A stretch of 64,000 bases of DNA from JBNARI01 sp049718765 (GTDB taxonomy: Bacteria > Bacillota > Sulfobacillia > DUMF01), in the NCBI GenBank assembly GCA_049718765.1, contig JBNARI010000004.1:1-64000 (forward strand), read 5' to 3'. Position 1 is the stretch's first letter; the number at the start of each line of letters is the position of its first letter. A model generated the notes under the pieces. It searched no databases. It saw only the letters and a list, made by a program, of their open reading frames with translations, and was not told the origin of the DNA. Of the stretch, positions 43,873-51,920 are shown one piece after another. Made by a program: the position numbers and the translations under genes.

Positions 43873-43974
43873 AATCACCCCGAAAGGAAAAATGGCTTCA
43901 GTGTCGAAATCTTAGCTCGACAGTGAATTCGCGGAATTAGCTGATGCAGCAGCGAGCCACGGGGAGGGTGTCAA

Positions 43975-45969
43975 ATGCCAAGAGTGTTTGCAGCAACTAG
44001 CCTCAAAAGGATGGTCGTGGACGTGTTGACCAAGCTTGGCGTGGGGTGGGAACACGCGTCCACCGTGGCGGACGTGTTAGTGTCTGCTGATCTGAGGGGC
44101 GTAGACTCCCACGGCGTAGCCAGGTTGCCCATATATTGCAGGAGGATAAAGGCGGGGGCTATCAACACTAAGCCCTCGATCAGAGTAGTAAATGAGACGC
44201 CAGCTACGGCTGTCGTCGATGGAGACAACGGTTTTGGGCATGTGGCAGGTAAGTTCGCCATGGACCTGTGCATACGCAAGGCGAGGGAACATAGCGTTGC
44301 AGTAGTTGGGGTACGCAACTCCAACCATTTTGGGATCGGTGCGTATTATGCCATGATGGCTCTCGCGCATAACATGATAGGCTTTGCGGCCACCAACGCC
44401 TCGCCGCTCATGGCGCCGTTTGGAGGCTCAACTGCCATGCTAGGCACAAATCCTTTTTGTCTGGCCGTACCGGCTGGCAAGGAGCTACCACTGGTGCTGG
44501 ATATGGCAACGAGCCAAGTTGCCAGGGGCAAGATTGAAATGTGTCTTCGGGAAGGCAAGAAAATCCCGCTGGATTGGGCCCTTGACCAAAGCGGGAAGCC
44601 TACAGACGATCCGGCTGAAGCCCTTAAAGGTACGTTGCTGCCCCTGGGAGGTCATAAAGGGTATGGCCTTTCCATGGCGGTGGACCTCTTGTGTGGATTG
44701 ATGGTGGGTGCAGCTTACCTGAACCATGTGGGTTCTCTCTTCGGAAACCTGTCGCGGCCTCAAAACGTTGGGCATTTGTTCATGGCTTTGGACGTAAGCA
44801 ACTTCATGCCTGTCGAGGAGTTTGAGACCAAGATGGACGAGTACCTACGGGCAGTGAAGGCTTCGCCTAGGGCGCAAGGGGTAACCGAGATATTTGTGCC
44901 TGGCGAAATCGAGTTCAGGGCTACCAGAGAACGCCTTGCTCGTGGCATTCCGATAAAGGACGAAGTGATAGAGGAACTGCAGGAGCTCCTGCATTCAGAA
45001 GGGCTTGACATCAACGAGTACTGTGGAAACCCCAAGGCCGGCATGCCAGTAGCGAAGCCCAAGGTGCTGATCACTGAGCCCATCGACGAAGCGGCAATAG
45101 AGGGATTCAAGCAGTATTCGGACGTGACTTGTGCTTTCGATGCAGACCGTCAAGAAGTGATTCGCATGCTGAAGGAGTACGACGCCATGGTAGTGAGGGT
45201 GAAGTTCAATATAGACCGTGAGATGATCGACTCAGGAAGCAGGCTTAGGGTCATAGCAATGAACGGCATCGGTCTGAACCACATTGACGTCAACTATGCT
45301 ACTCTAAAGGGAATTGCAGTGCTAAACGTTCCAGACGCATCCATCGATTCGGTAGCGGAACTTGCCATTGGACTGATGATAGCTCTTGCCCGGAAGGTGG
45401 TGCCTGCATTCGAATCCGTGCGGCGGGGTGAGTGGAATAAGCACGCATTCGTGGGCACGGAACTTGCGGGCAAAACCCTTGGCATAATTGCGCTAGGCAA
45501 AATTGGTTCGCGAGTGGCGAAGGTTGCTCAAGCCATGGGCATGAATGTTGTGGCTCACGACCCGTACGTTTGCGCTGAAGCGGCAGCAAACCTTGGGGTG
45601 AAGCTTGCATCCCTGGATGAGCTGCTGTCGGTGGCCGACGTGATCAGCATTCATGCTCCTCTTACGCCAAGCACGTTCCATCTGATAAACAGGGAAGCGC
45701 TCTCCAAGGCCAAAAGGGGCGTACTGATTATCAACACTGGCAGGGGTGCAGTGGTGGACGAGGAGGCACTTTACGAGGCGCTCAAGGCCGGACACGTTGG
45801 GGGATTTGCGGCCGACGTGATGGAGGTTGAACCACCAGGAAAACACAAGCTTTTCGAACTGCCCAATGTTGTGGTGACGCCCCACGTGGGTGGATCAACC
45901 AGTGAAGCGCAAAGGCGCATTGGGATGCGGTTGGTGGAGGACATCGGGAAAGTCCTTCTGGGAACATAA
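43975..45969 (+). CDS. Fusion of Ldh2-type and D-isomer-type 2-hydroxyacid dehydrogenases
   Basis: One frame of 664 codons holds two unrelated NAD(P)-dependent dehydrogenases. Residues 1-350 are the malate/L-lactate/sulfolactate/ureidoglycolate dehydrogenase family (Ldh2/YlbC): DSHG (44-47), NSNHFG (115-120), NPF (159-161), GGHKGYG (225-231). Residues 357-664 are the D-isomer-specific 2-hydroxyacid (SerA-like) family: Rossmann loop ALGKIG (506-511, first Gly replaced by Ala), Arg590, Glu619 and His637 as catalytic triad. All catalytic residues of both are visible. The two families usually have opposite stereospecificity, so a shared 2-oxoacid intermediate would make this a two-step racemase or epimerising system. 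An ATG at 45043 after AAGG could give the second half alone. First gene of an operon with a TAXI TRAP transporter. Confidence 0.88.
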   Translation: MPRVFAATSLKRMVVDVLTKLGVGWEHASTVADVLVSADLRGVDSHGVARLPIYCRRIKAGAINTKPSIRVVNETPATAVVDGDNGFGHVAGKFAMDLCIRKAREHSVAVVGVRNSNHFGIGAYYAMMALAHNMIGFAATNASPLMAPFGGSTAMLGTNPFCLAVPAGKELPLVLDMATSQVARGKIEMCLREGKKIPLDWALDQSGKPTDDPAEALKGTLLPLGGHKGYGLSMAVDLLCGLMVGAAYLNHVGSLFGNLSRPQNVGHLFMALDVSNFMPVEEFETKMDEYLRAVKASPRAQGVTEIFVPGEIEFRATRERLARGIPIKDEVIEELQELLHSEGLDINEYCGNPKAGMPVAKPKVLITEPIDEAAIEGFKQYSDVTCAFDADRQEVIRMLKEYDAMVVRVKFNIDREMIDSGSRLRVIAMNGIGLNHIDVNYATLKGIAVLNVPDASIDSVAELAIGLMIALARKVVPAFESVRRGEWNKHAFVGTELAGKTLGIIALGKIGSRVAKVAQAMGMNVVAHDPYVCAEAAANLGVKLASLDELLSVADVISIHAPLTPSTFHLINREALSKAKRGVLIINTGRGAVVDEEALYEALKAGHVGGFAADVMEVEPPGKHKLFELPNVVVTPHVGGSTSEAQRRIGMRLVEDIGKVLLGT

Positions 45970-46006
45970 GGTGGTCTCAAAACATTAGACAAGGGAGGTA
46001 AAAGCT

Positions 46007-47065
46007 GTGAGGGTCAGTCGGGTGTTGGCGGGATTGATGGTGCTGTGTCTGGCTTTGTTCGTGGTAGGCTGCAGTGGAGGAGGAACGCAGCAGCAAAAGG
46101 CGGCCGAGCAACAGCAAGCCCAGCAGAAGCCAGCGGCGCCCCAGGAAATCAAGCTCAACATTGCTACCGCGACCACTGGTGGGGTGTACTATCCCCTTGG
46201 GGGAGCTTTCGCGCAAGTGTGGAACAAGTACATCCCGGGAATGAAGGCAACTGCCCAGGCTACTGCGGGAACCCCACAGAACGTGGAGCTAATGCGTAAC
46301 AAGCAGGCCGAAATCGCGTTTGGGCAGAACGGGGTGTCATATTACGCCTATAAGGGGATCGAACAGTTCCAGGGGAAACCGTACACGGACCTGAGGGCGA
46401 TGACATCCTTGTATTCCAACGTGATGCACATTGTTGCGCGCAAGGCTTCCAAGATCAAGTCCGTAGCGGACTTTAAAGGCAAGAGGTTTGCGCCTGGAGC
46501 GGTGGCAAGCGCAACGGAAATCAACAGCAGGGAGATCCTGAGCATTTATGGGTTGAACTATATGAAGGATAAGGGAGAAGTGAACGTAAGAGCCGATTTC
46601 GTGGATTACAATGCGGCTGCCGACCTCATTAAGAACGGCCAAATTGACGGGTACCTCATTGCTGGTGGTATACCAACCGCTGCGGTCATGGACACCTTTG
46701 CTTCGGCAGACGTTGAACTGATTTCCCTCGAGCCCGAGAAGATCAAGGAACTCACGACCAAGTACCCATGGTATTTCGAAATAGTGATACCTCCAAATAC
46801 TTACAAAGGCCAAACCAAGGAAGTCCACACTGTGGCAGTCTCTAACCTGCTGCTTTGCAGAGCTGACTTACCTGACGACCTAGTTTATACCCTTGTGAAG
46901 ACGTTGTATGACCACCACGATGAGCTTGTGGCCGCGCACAAGGCGGCGCAGGAAATGACCATCCAGAACGCCCTCAACGGAATGACCGTTCCTCTCCATC
47001 CAGGAGCTGCCAAGTTCCTCAGGGAGAAGGGCCTCAACGTAGACAAATACCTTCCACCTAAATGA
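46007..47065 (+). CDS. TAXI-family TRAP transporter solute-binding lipoprotein
   Basis: Extracytoplasmic binding protein of 352 aa. Lipoprotein signal with the lipobox VVGC (Cys22) is followed by a Gln/Ala-rich linker (about 25-47) and the NMT1-like/TAXI domain: ATATTGGVYYPLGGA, NxELM, QNGVSYYAYKG and GIPTAAVM. TAXI proteins bind carboxylates such as glutamate or 2-oxoglutarate; here the neighbouring dehydrogenase fusion points to a 2-hydroxy- or 2-oxocarboxylate. GTG start with AAGGGAGGT upstream. Confidence 0.93.
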   Translation: MRVSRVLAGLMVLCLALFVVGCSGGGTQQQKAAEQQQAQQKPAAPQEIKLNIATATTGGVYYPLGGAFAQVWNKYIPGMKATAQATAGTPQNVELMRNKQAEIAFGQNGVSYYAYKGIEQFQGKPYTDLRAMTSLYSNVMHIVARKASKIKSVADFKGKRFAPGAVASATEINSREILSIYGLNYMKDKGEVNVRADFVDYNAAADLIKNGQIDGYLIAGGIPTAAVMDTFASADVELISLEPEKIKELTTKYPWYFEIVIPPNTYKGQTKEVHTVAVSNLLLCRADLPDDLVYTLVKTLYDHHDELVAAHKAAQEMTIQNALNGMTVPLHPGAAKFLREKGLNVDKYLPPK

Positions 47066-47084
47066 ACTAGTTGTGAAAACCACT

Positions 47085-47115
47085 GGAGTTGCCCGGCCTG
47101 TTACCGGGCAACTCC
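47085..47115 (+). promoter_or_regulatory. Strong hairpin between TRAP binding protein and permease
   Basis: Perfect 12-bp stem GGAGTTGCCCGG/CCGGGCAACTCC, 7-nt loop, no T-run. Such structures between binding-protein and permease genes often protect the upstream mRNA or cause partial termination, giving more binding protein than permease. Confidence 0.6.
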
Positions 47116-47197
47116 AAGAGGATTGGCAGTATTGGGTTTGACAGCGCGCCGCTAGTGGCGTTGTGACTGTCGCCATCCTGGGTGGGTCAGGAAGGAG

Positions 47198-49141
47198 ATG
47201 TGTGCTAAGGTGACTCAAACTCGTGGCGAAGAGAAGGTCCTGGATGTCAACCAGATTGTGGAGAGGTTTCAAGTTGAAGCTCGGTTTAGGCAGCTTGCGG
47301 GTGCCTGGGGTAAGGTGGTTGGGTTCATTGCTATTGCCATGTCTGCATTCCAGTGGTATACGGCAGGGTTCGGGACTCTCCAGCAAATGAAGCAGCGGGG
47401 AGTACACCTTGGCTTCATGCTTGCGCTCATATTCCTGTTGTACCCAGCGAGCAAGAGGTCCCCCAAGCACAGACCCTCGTACCTAGACATACTGCTCGCG
47501 GTGGTCGGGTTCATTGGTGGTACTTACCACTTTTTTTATTACGATGCAATTGCATTGAGGGGAGGCACTGCAAACGTCTATGACTACTTCTGGGGCGTAG
47601 TCACTCTGCTGCTGATCCTCGAGGCAACCAGACGTTGCGTGGGCAAGGAACTGTCAATCTTGGCCCTTGTGTTCCTGGCATATGGCCTGTTTGGCCACAG
47701 AATCCCAGGGATGCTTGGACACACTGGATTTACTTGGGATAGGATTGTGTACCACTTGTACATTTCCTCGGAGGGAGTGTTCGGCACAGCTCTGGGAGTG
47801 TCTGCCACCTACATTTTCATGTTCATCCTGTTTGGCGCTTTCCTGGCCGAAACTGGGATGTCCAAGTTTATCACTGAGCTCTCCATGGCTGTAGCGGGAG
47901 GCACCGCTGGCGGGCCGGCCAAGGTGGCGGTGGTTGCTAGCGCCCTGATGGGGACAATCAATGGCAGCGCAGTTGCCAACGTTGTGGGTACAGGTACCTT
48001 CACCATACCGCTGATGAAAAGCATTGGTTATGCGCCTCACTTTGCGGGTGCAGTTGAGGCTGTTGCGTCAACTGGTGGCCAGATTATGCCTCCAGTGATG
48101 GGGGCTGCTGCATTCGTCATGGCCGAGTTTCTTGGCATGCCCTACGCGAAGATCATGATTGCAGCAATACTGCCGGCCCTGCTTTATTACCTTGCTGACT
48201 TCGTGCAGGTACATTATGAAGCAAGGAAAATCGGCTTGCTGGGCTTGCCCAGGGAGCAGTTGCCCAAGCTTGGGGTCGTAGTGCGAAACGGCTGGCACTT
48301 GTTACTTCCTTTGATCACCATCGTATACTTGCTCCTGTCTGGGAAGACCCCCCTATTTGCAGCTTTTTGGGGCACCGTGGTTACAATTGTGGCAAGCTGG
48401 TTAAAGAAGGAAACCAGATTAAGCCCTAAGGCGTTCCTGCGGGCTATGGAGTCAGGTGCAAGGGAAGCAATATCTGTGGGAATTGCGTGTGCGGTAGTGG
48501 GATTCGTCGTCGGAATCGTCACGCTAACGGGCCTTGGGTTAACTTTGGGCGACAAGATCATTGCGCTGGCAGGTGGAAGCCTGTTTGCCACCATGTTCTT
48601 TACCATGGTGCTCTGCATAATCCTGGGAATGGGACTGCCAACCACCGCTTGTTACATTGTGGCAGCTACAGTTGCAGCACCCGCGCTGATTAAGGTGGGC
48701 GTGCCCGCTCTTCCAGCTCACTTTTTTGTGTTCTACTACGCGTGCCTTGCGAACATCACGCCGCCTGTGGCGTTGGCTGCGTACGCTGGCGCAGGTCTTG
48801 CTGGTTCAAACCCCTTCAAGACTGGATGGACTGCAGTCCGCCTGGGCATTGCCGGGTTTATAGTGCCGTTCATGTTCGTGTACTCGCCCATTCTGCTGCT
48901 CCAGACCGCCAATGTGCCAGAGCTGATCCAAGCGATAATCACGTCGGTTATTGGAGTGATTTCCCTGGGCATTGGCGCGGAAGGCTTTCTCAAGGGTCAC
49001 TTGTCCATCGGCGAGAGGCTCTTGTTTATCTGCGGCGCCTTGGGTCTCATGATTCCAGGCACGTTCACTGATCTGCTGGGATTGGCGCTTGTTGCTTGCG
49101 GACTGGGCAGCCACTTGTTGCGCCATCGCACTCGGTCTTAG
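47198..49141 (+). CDS. TAXI-type TRAP transporter fused 4TM/12TM permease
   Basis: Membrane component of 647 aa that fuses the small (DctQ-like, about 1-170) and large (DctM-like) TRAP subunits, about 16-18 segments in all. Typical motifs are GTINGSAVANVVGTGTFTIPLM and GMGLPTTACYIV. TAXI TRAP transporters use a fused permease like this. The ATG at 47198 directly follows AAGGAG, so GTG at 47210 may be the real start. Operon partner of the binding lipoprotein. Confidence 0.93.
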   Translation: MCAKVTQTRGEEKVLDVNQIVERFQVEARFRQLAGAWGKVVGFIAIAMSAFQWYTAGFGTLQQMKQRGVHLGFMLALIFLLYPASKRSPKHRPSYLDILLAVVGFIGGTYHFFYYDAIALRGGTANVYDYFWGVVTLLLILEATRRCVGKELSILALVFLAYGLFGHRIPGMLGHTGFTWDRIVYHLYISSEGVFGTALGVSATYIFMFILFGAFLAETGMSKFITELSMAVAGGTAGGPAKVAVVASALMGTINGSAVANVVGTGTFTIPLMKSIGYAPHFAGAVEAVASTGGQIMPPVMGAAAFVMAEFLGMPYAKIMIAAILPALLYYLADFVQVHYEARKIGLLGLPREQLPKLGVVVRNGWHLLLPLITIVYLLLSGKTPLFAAFWGTVVTIVASWLKKETRLSPKAFLRAMESGAREAISVGIACAVVGFVVGIVTLTGLGLTLGDKIIALAGGSLFATMFFTMVLCIILGMGLPTTACYIVAATVAAPALIKVGVPALPAHFFVFYYACLANITPPVALAAYAGAGLAGSNPFKTGWTAVRLGIAGFIVPFMFVYSPILLLQTANVPELIQAIITSVIGVISLGIGAEGFLKGHLSIGERLLFICGALGLMIPGTFTDLLGLALVACGLGSHLLRHRTRS

Positions 49142-49155
49142 TCAGGGGGCTTTGC

Positions 49156-49184
49156 TTGACACCTCCCGTAGCAGCGGGTAGAAT
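49156..49184 (+). promoter_or_regulatory. Sigma-A promoter of yceD-rpmF
   Basis: Perfect TTGACA, 17-bp spacer, TAGAAT (5/6), ending 25 bp before the yceD start. The best promoter match in the window. Confidence 0.85.
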
Positions 49185-49209
49185 TTAGCTGTCTTACGGG
49201 GGGCTTTTC

Positions 49210-49659
49210 ATGAGGATCAGTGCTCAAGAAGTGAAGAAGTGCGGTCGGGTGGCGGCGTCGTACACGATAGCTGCCGAGGCCTTTCAACCGTACCTTGGCG
49301 AGGGAAGTACCGCCGGCCCCGGTCCTGTGGAAGTGGATGCGGAACTCATGGGTTCGGGTGTGGACGTGATCGGCAAATTCACTGCGCAGGCAAACGTGCA
49401 GCTCACGTGTGCCAGGTGCCTGGCGGCTGTGCCCTACCATCTGCGCGCTGAGTTCTGGGTTACGTTCCGACCAAGGCACGCAGCAGACCCGGAGAGCATT
49501 GCAATGTCCGGACCTTTGACTGCCGATGGCGAAGACATAGAAGTGTACTCGGGGGACGAGATAGACCTTGACGGTGTGGTGCTTCAAAACTTGGCGCTTG
49601 CCGTGCCGTACAAGGTGGTTTGCAGCAGCGAATGCAAAGGCTTGGAGTGGAGGGATTGA
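49210..49659 (+). CDS. YceD/DUF177 family protein, truncated zinc end
   Basis: Small protein co-transcribed with rpmF, implicated in 23S rRNA accumulation or 50S maturation. It is 149 aa, with CARCLAAV in the middle and CSSECKGL at the very C-terminus. In most relatives that motif continues with CPxCG and further cysteines; here the frame stops four residues later, so the second half of the zinc site is missing. No alternate frame supplies it. rpmF begins 4 nt downstream. Confidence 0.9.
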   Translation: MRISAQEVKKCGRVAASYTIAAEAFQPYLGEGSTAGPGPVEVDAELMGSGVDVIGKFTAQANVQLTCARCLAAVPYHLRAEFWVTFRPRHAADPESIAMSGPLTADGEDIEVYSGDEIDLDGVVLQNLALAVPYKVVCSSECKGLEWRD

Positions 49660-49662
49660 CTG

Positions 49663-49845
49663 GTGGCCGTACCTAAGAAACGCACCACTAAGTCCAAAAG
49701 GGATAAGAGAGCTGCCAATTGGAAACTTGGGCATCCCACGCTGGTAGAATGCCCACAGTGCCATGAAGCCAAGATGCCTCACAGAGTTTGTGCAAACTGT
49801 GGCTACTACGATGGCAGAGAAGTGCTCAAGCTTGAAGAGAAGTGA
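49663..49845 (+). CDS. rpmF: Ribosomal protein bL32
   Basis: Large-subunit protein of 60 aa: basic N-terminus MAVPKKRTTKSKRDKRAA, then a four-cysteine zinc site CPQC and CANC. GTG start. Co-transcribed with yceD and followed by a 14-bp hairpin. Confidence 0.96.
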   Translation: MAVPKKRTTKSKRDKRAANWKLGHPTLVECPQCHEAKMPHRVCANCGYYDGREVLKLEEK

Positions 49846-49874
49846 AGTGGCGAACTTGGAACAAATGTAGTTCA

Positions 49875-49905
49875 GGCGTGGGCGGGTACTTTACCCGCCC
49901 ACGCC
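49875..49905 (+). terminator. Terminator hairpin after rpmF
   Basis: Perfect 14-bp stem GGCGTGGGCGGGTA/TACCCGCCCACGCC with a 3-nt loop, followed by CACATTTAG, a weak T-tail. Confidence 0.75.
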
Positions 49906-50202
49906 CACATTTAGTGCGCGCTTCTGGCTGTCACTAGTGGCCTTTTCCTCTTGGGTGGAGGGAACAATTGCCAGGCTCATTGCCGGCCTTCGGTGAGCTT
50001 GGCCGCCTGGAGCCAGGTATGAAGTAGAGATCTTACCCTATCGCTTCGTCTCCAACAAACTCGACCCGGTACGGTCAGTGTGTCGGTCGATGCCTACATT
50101 GGGTAACCAGGGGCTGGGTAGCCTTGCGTTGGCCCATTTCCTTGTGCTATACGATCCACAAGATATGCCCGGACACGGCATTTTATCTGGCCGGACCGGC
50201 GT
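49906..50202. other. Long non-coding spacer with predicted stem-loops
   Basis: About 300 bp between the rpmF terminator and the fapR promoter, without any open frame above 60 codons on either strand. Several stems are visible: CCAGGCTCA/TGAGCTTGG enclosing CCG/CGG (49971-50002), TCGACC/GGTCGA (50061-50090), GGCT/AGCC near 50130, and ATGCC/GGCAT followed by TTTTAT (about 50164-50185), which could be a small terminator. This could be an unannotated small RNA. It does not match the SRP, RNase P or tmRNA consensus blocks I know. Confidence 0.4.
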
Positions 50203-50231
50203 TTGTTGGTTGCGATGGCTTCTGATATAAT
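50203..50231 (+). promoter_or_regulatory. Candidate sigma-A promoter of fapR operon
   Basis: TTGTTG, 17-bp spacer, perfect TATAAT, about 70 bp before fapR and 26 bp before the FapR-type operator. Confidence 0.65.
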
Positions 50232-50257
50232 TACTAGCAGTTCTTGGCGCTTCATCC

Positions 50258-50272
50258 TAATACTCTGTATTA
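50258..50272. promoter_or_regulatory. Putative FapR operator
   Basis: Perfect inverted repeat TAATAC-TCT-GTATTA. The established FapR box is TTAGTACCTGGTACTAA; arm sequence and 3-bp centre agree with transitions at one position per arm. It lies between the -10 and the fapR start, so autoregulation by FapR/malonyl-CoA is expected. Confidence 0.65.
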
Positions 50273-50300
50273 ACCAATAGCTACTAAGAGGTGGGCGAAG

Positions 50301-50906
50301 TTGGGGCTCCCCAAACTAAAAAGGCAGAGAGAATTACGCAAGGTTCTCCAGGAAAACCCGTTCCTCAACGATGAAGACTTGGCGAAGATGTTCGGAGTGA
50401 GCGTGCAGACCATTCGCTTGGACAGGCTCGCGCTGGGGATAGGCGATCTAAGGCAGCGAACACGTGCCATTGCTGACAGGGTTCGAGGGATTGTGAAGTC
50501 CCTTGGAGTGAAGGAAGTAGTTGGGGAGATCATCGACATAACTCTTGGAGAAAGCGGCGTATCTATTCTTGAAACCACCGAAGACATGGTGTTCGAAAAG
50601 ACAGGAGTTGTGCGGGGTCACTACATCTTCGCTCAGGCGGATTCCCTCGCCATTGCTCTAATAGATGCTGATGTGGTGTTGACTGGTCTGGCCAACGTAA
50701 AGTTCAAGAGGCCCGTAAAGGTTGGAGAGAGGCTTGTCGCTAAGGCAGAGGTGATCAGGAAAAAGGGCAACCGGTGGGTCGTACTTGTTGTGATCAAGAG
50801 CGGCAAGGACCAGGTGTTCCGGGGTAAGTTCGTAGTGTTTGCTTTGGACCAGGAAAGGAGCGATGAAGCTGATGCTCAAGATAGCGCTGGACGTATTGGG
50901 GGGTGA
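50301..50906 (+). CDS. fapR: FapR fatty acid and phospholipid synthesis repressor
   Basis: Malonyl-CoA-sensing repressor. N-terminal DeoR-like helix-turn-helix (about 5-45, LAKMFGVSVQTIRLDR) joined by a helix to a hot-dog (thioesterase-like) ligand domain (about 75-190) with GHYIFAQADSLAIAL. It is 201 aa, about normal. TTG start with GAGGTGGG upstream. Followed by plsX with a 35-nt overlap, the classical arrangement. Confidence 0.95.
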   Translation: MGLPKLKRQRELRKVLQENPFLNDEDLAKMFGVSVQTIRLDRLALGIGDLRQRTRAIADRVRGIVKSLGVKEVVGEIIDITLGESGVSILETTEDMVFEKTGVVRGHYIFAQADSLAIALIDADVVLTGLANVKFKRPVKVGERLVAKAEVIRKKGNRWVVLVVIKSGKDQVFRGKFVVFALDQERSDEADAQDSAGRIGG

Positions 50907-51909
50907 CCACGTGCCCCAGGCCCCGCTGGGCGCTGCGCGACAGGCCCTTCGTGCCGACTCAGAGCTCCATCTCACGTTGCTTGGTCCAGAGGACCTGATC
51001 AGTCGTCAAGTAGACAGCTGGGGCGACGTTGCCCGACGAGTGTCGGTGGTACACGCTCCCGTTGCCATCTCCGGTTCCGAGGCTCAAGTGAAAGCAATAA
51101 GGTCGGAAAAGCAGTCCACAATCGTGAAGGGCTTCGAGCTGTTAAAAGAACAAGTGGTTGATGGGTTCGTATCAGCGGGGAGCACAGGTGCCTTGATGGC
51201 GGGTGGATTGCTAATACTGGGCAGAATACCTGGAATCGCCAGGCCGGCGTTGCCAGTGATATTGCCCCTGCGGGGCGGCAAGAAGGTGGTTCTCTTGGAC
51301 GCAGGGGTGAACCCCGACGCAAGGCCTGCCCACCTGGTTCAATACGGCCTTATGGGCATTGCCTATGCCAGGGTAGTGCTTGGCATTGACCAGCCCCGCG
51401 TCATGTTGCTCAACATTGGAGAGGAAGAGGGTAAGGGTAACGAGCTCATGCGTGCTACCTATGGTACGATGAGGGAGAAGTTGGGGGCTTCATTCTGCGG
51501 CAACATTGAGGCGAGGGACGTGTTCACTGGCAAGGCAGACGTGGTAGTGTGCGACGGGTTCACTGGGAACGTGGTGCTCAAATGCATTGAAGGACTGGCC
51601 ACGTGCCTCATGGCGATCCTGAAGGACGAAATGAAGGCCAGCCCAGTAACTATATTAGGTGGCATGTTAGCGCGTCCTGCTTTCACGAGGGCAAAGAAGC
51701 TTTTGGACTACAGCGAATACGGCGGAGTACCGTTGCTCGGGCTGAACGGTCTGTGTGTCAAGTGTCACGGGAGCTCGAACGAGGCTGCCATTGCCAACGG
51801 AATCAAGGTTGCATGTACTTCCTTGAGGAAGCAACTCCTTGGCTGTTTGCGCGAGGCCGGGCTGGCAGCAAGGGATGAACAGTCTGTTGAGTCGCAATCT
51901 CCAGTTTGA
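50872..51909 (+). CDS. plsX: Acyl-ACP:phosphate acyltransferase PlsX
   Basis: Produces acyl-phosphate from acyl-ACP for phospholipid synthesis. About 345 aa with the family start MLKIALDVLGGDHVP, SAGSTGALMA, LLDAGVNPDARP and the CDGFTGNVVLK motif. I prefer the ATG at 50872 because it gives the normal N-terminus; the ATG at 50863 is too close to AAGGAG. It overlaps fapR. FakA-derived acyl-phosphate joins at the same point of the pathway. Confidence 0.96.
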   Translation: MLKIALDVLGGDHVPQAPLGAARQALRADSELHLTLLGPEDLISRQVDSWGDVARRVSVVHAPVAISGSEAQVKAIRSEKQSTIVKGFELLKEQVVDGFVSAGSTGALMAGGLLILGRIPGIARPALPVILPLRGGKKVVLLDAGVNPDARPAHLVQYGLMGIAYARVVLGIDQPRVMLLNIGEEEGKGNELMRATYGTMREKLGASFCGNIEARDVFTGKADVVVCDGFTGNVVLKCIEGLATCLMAILKDEMKASPVTILGGMLARPAFTRAKKLLDYSEYGGVPLLGLNGLCVKCHGSSNEAAIANGIKVACTSLRKQLLGCLREAGLAARDEQSVESQSPV

Positions 51910-51920
51910 GGTGGTGGATC

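Noticed and set aside
43975..49141. Calling this a sulfolactate degradation locus
   Set aside because: The two dehydrogenase families match the known sulfolactate-inverting pair, but no sulfolyase (suyAB, xsc, comDE) or sulfite genes are present, so the substrate is left open.
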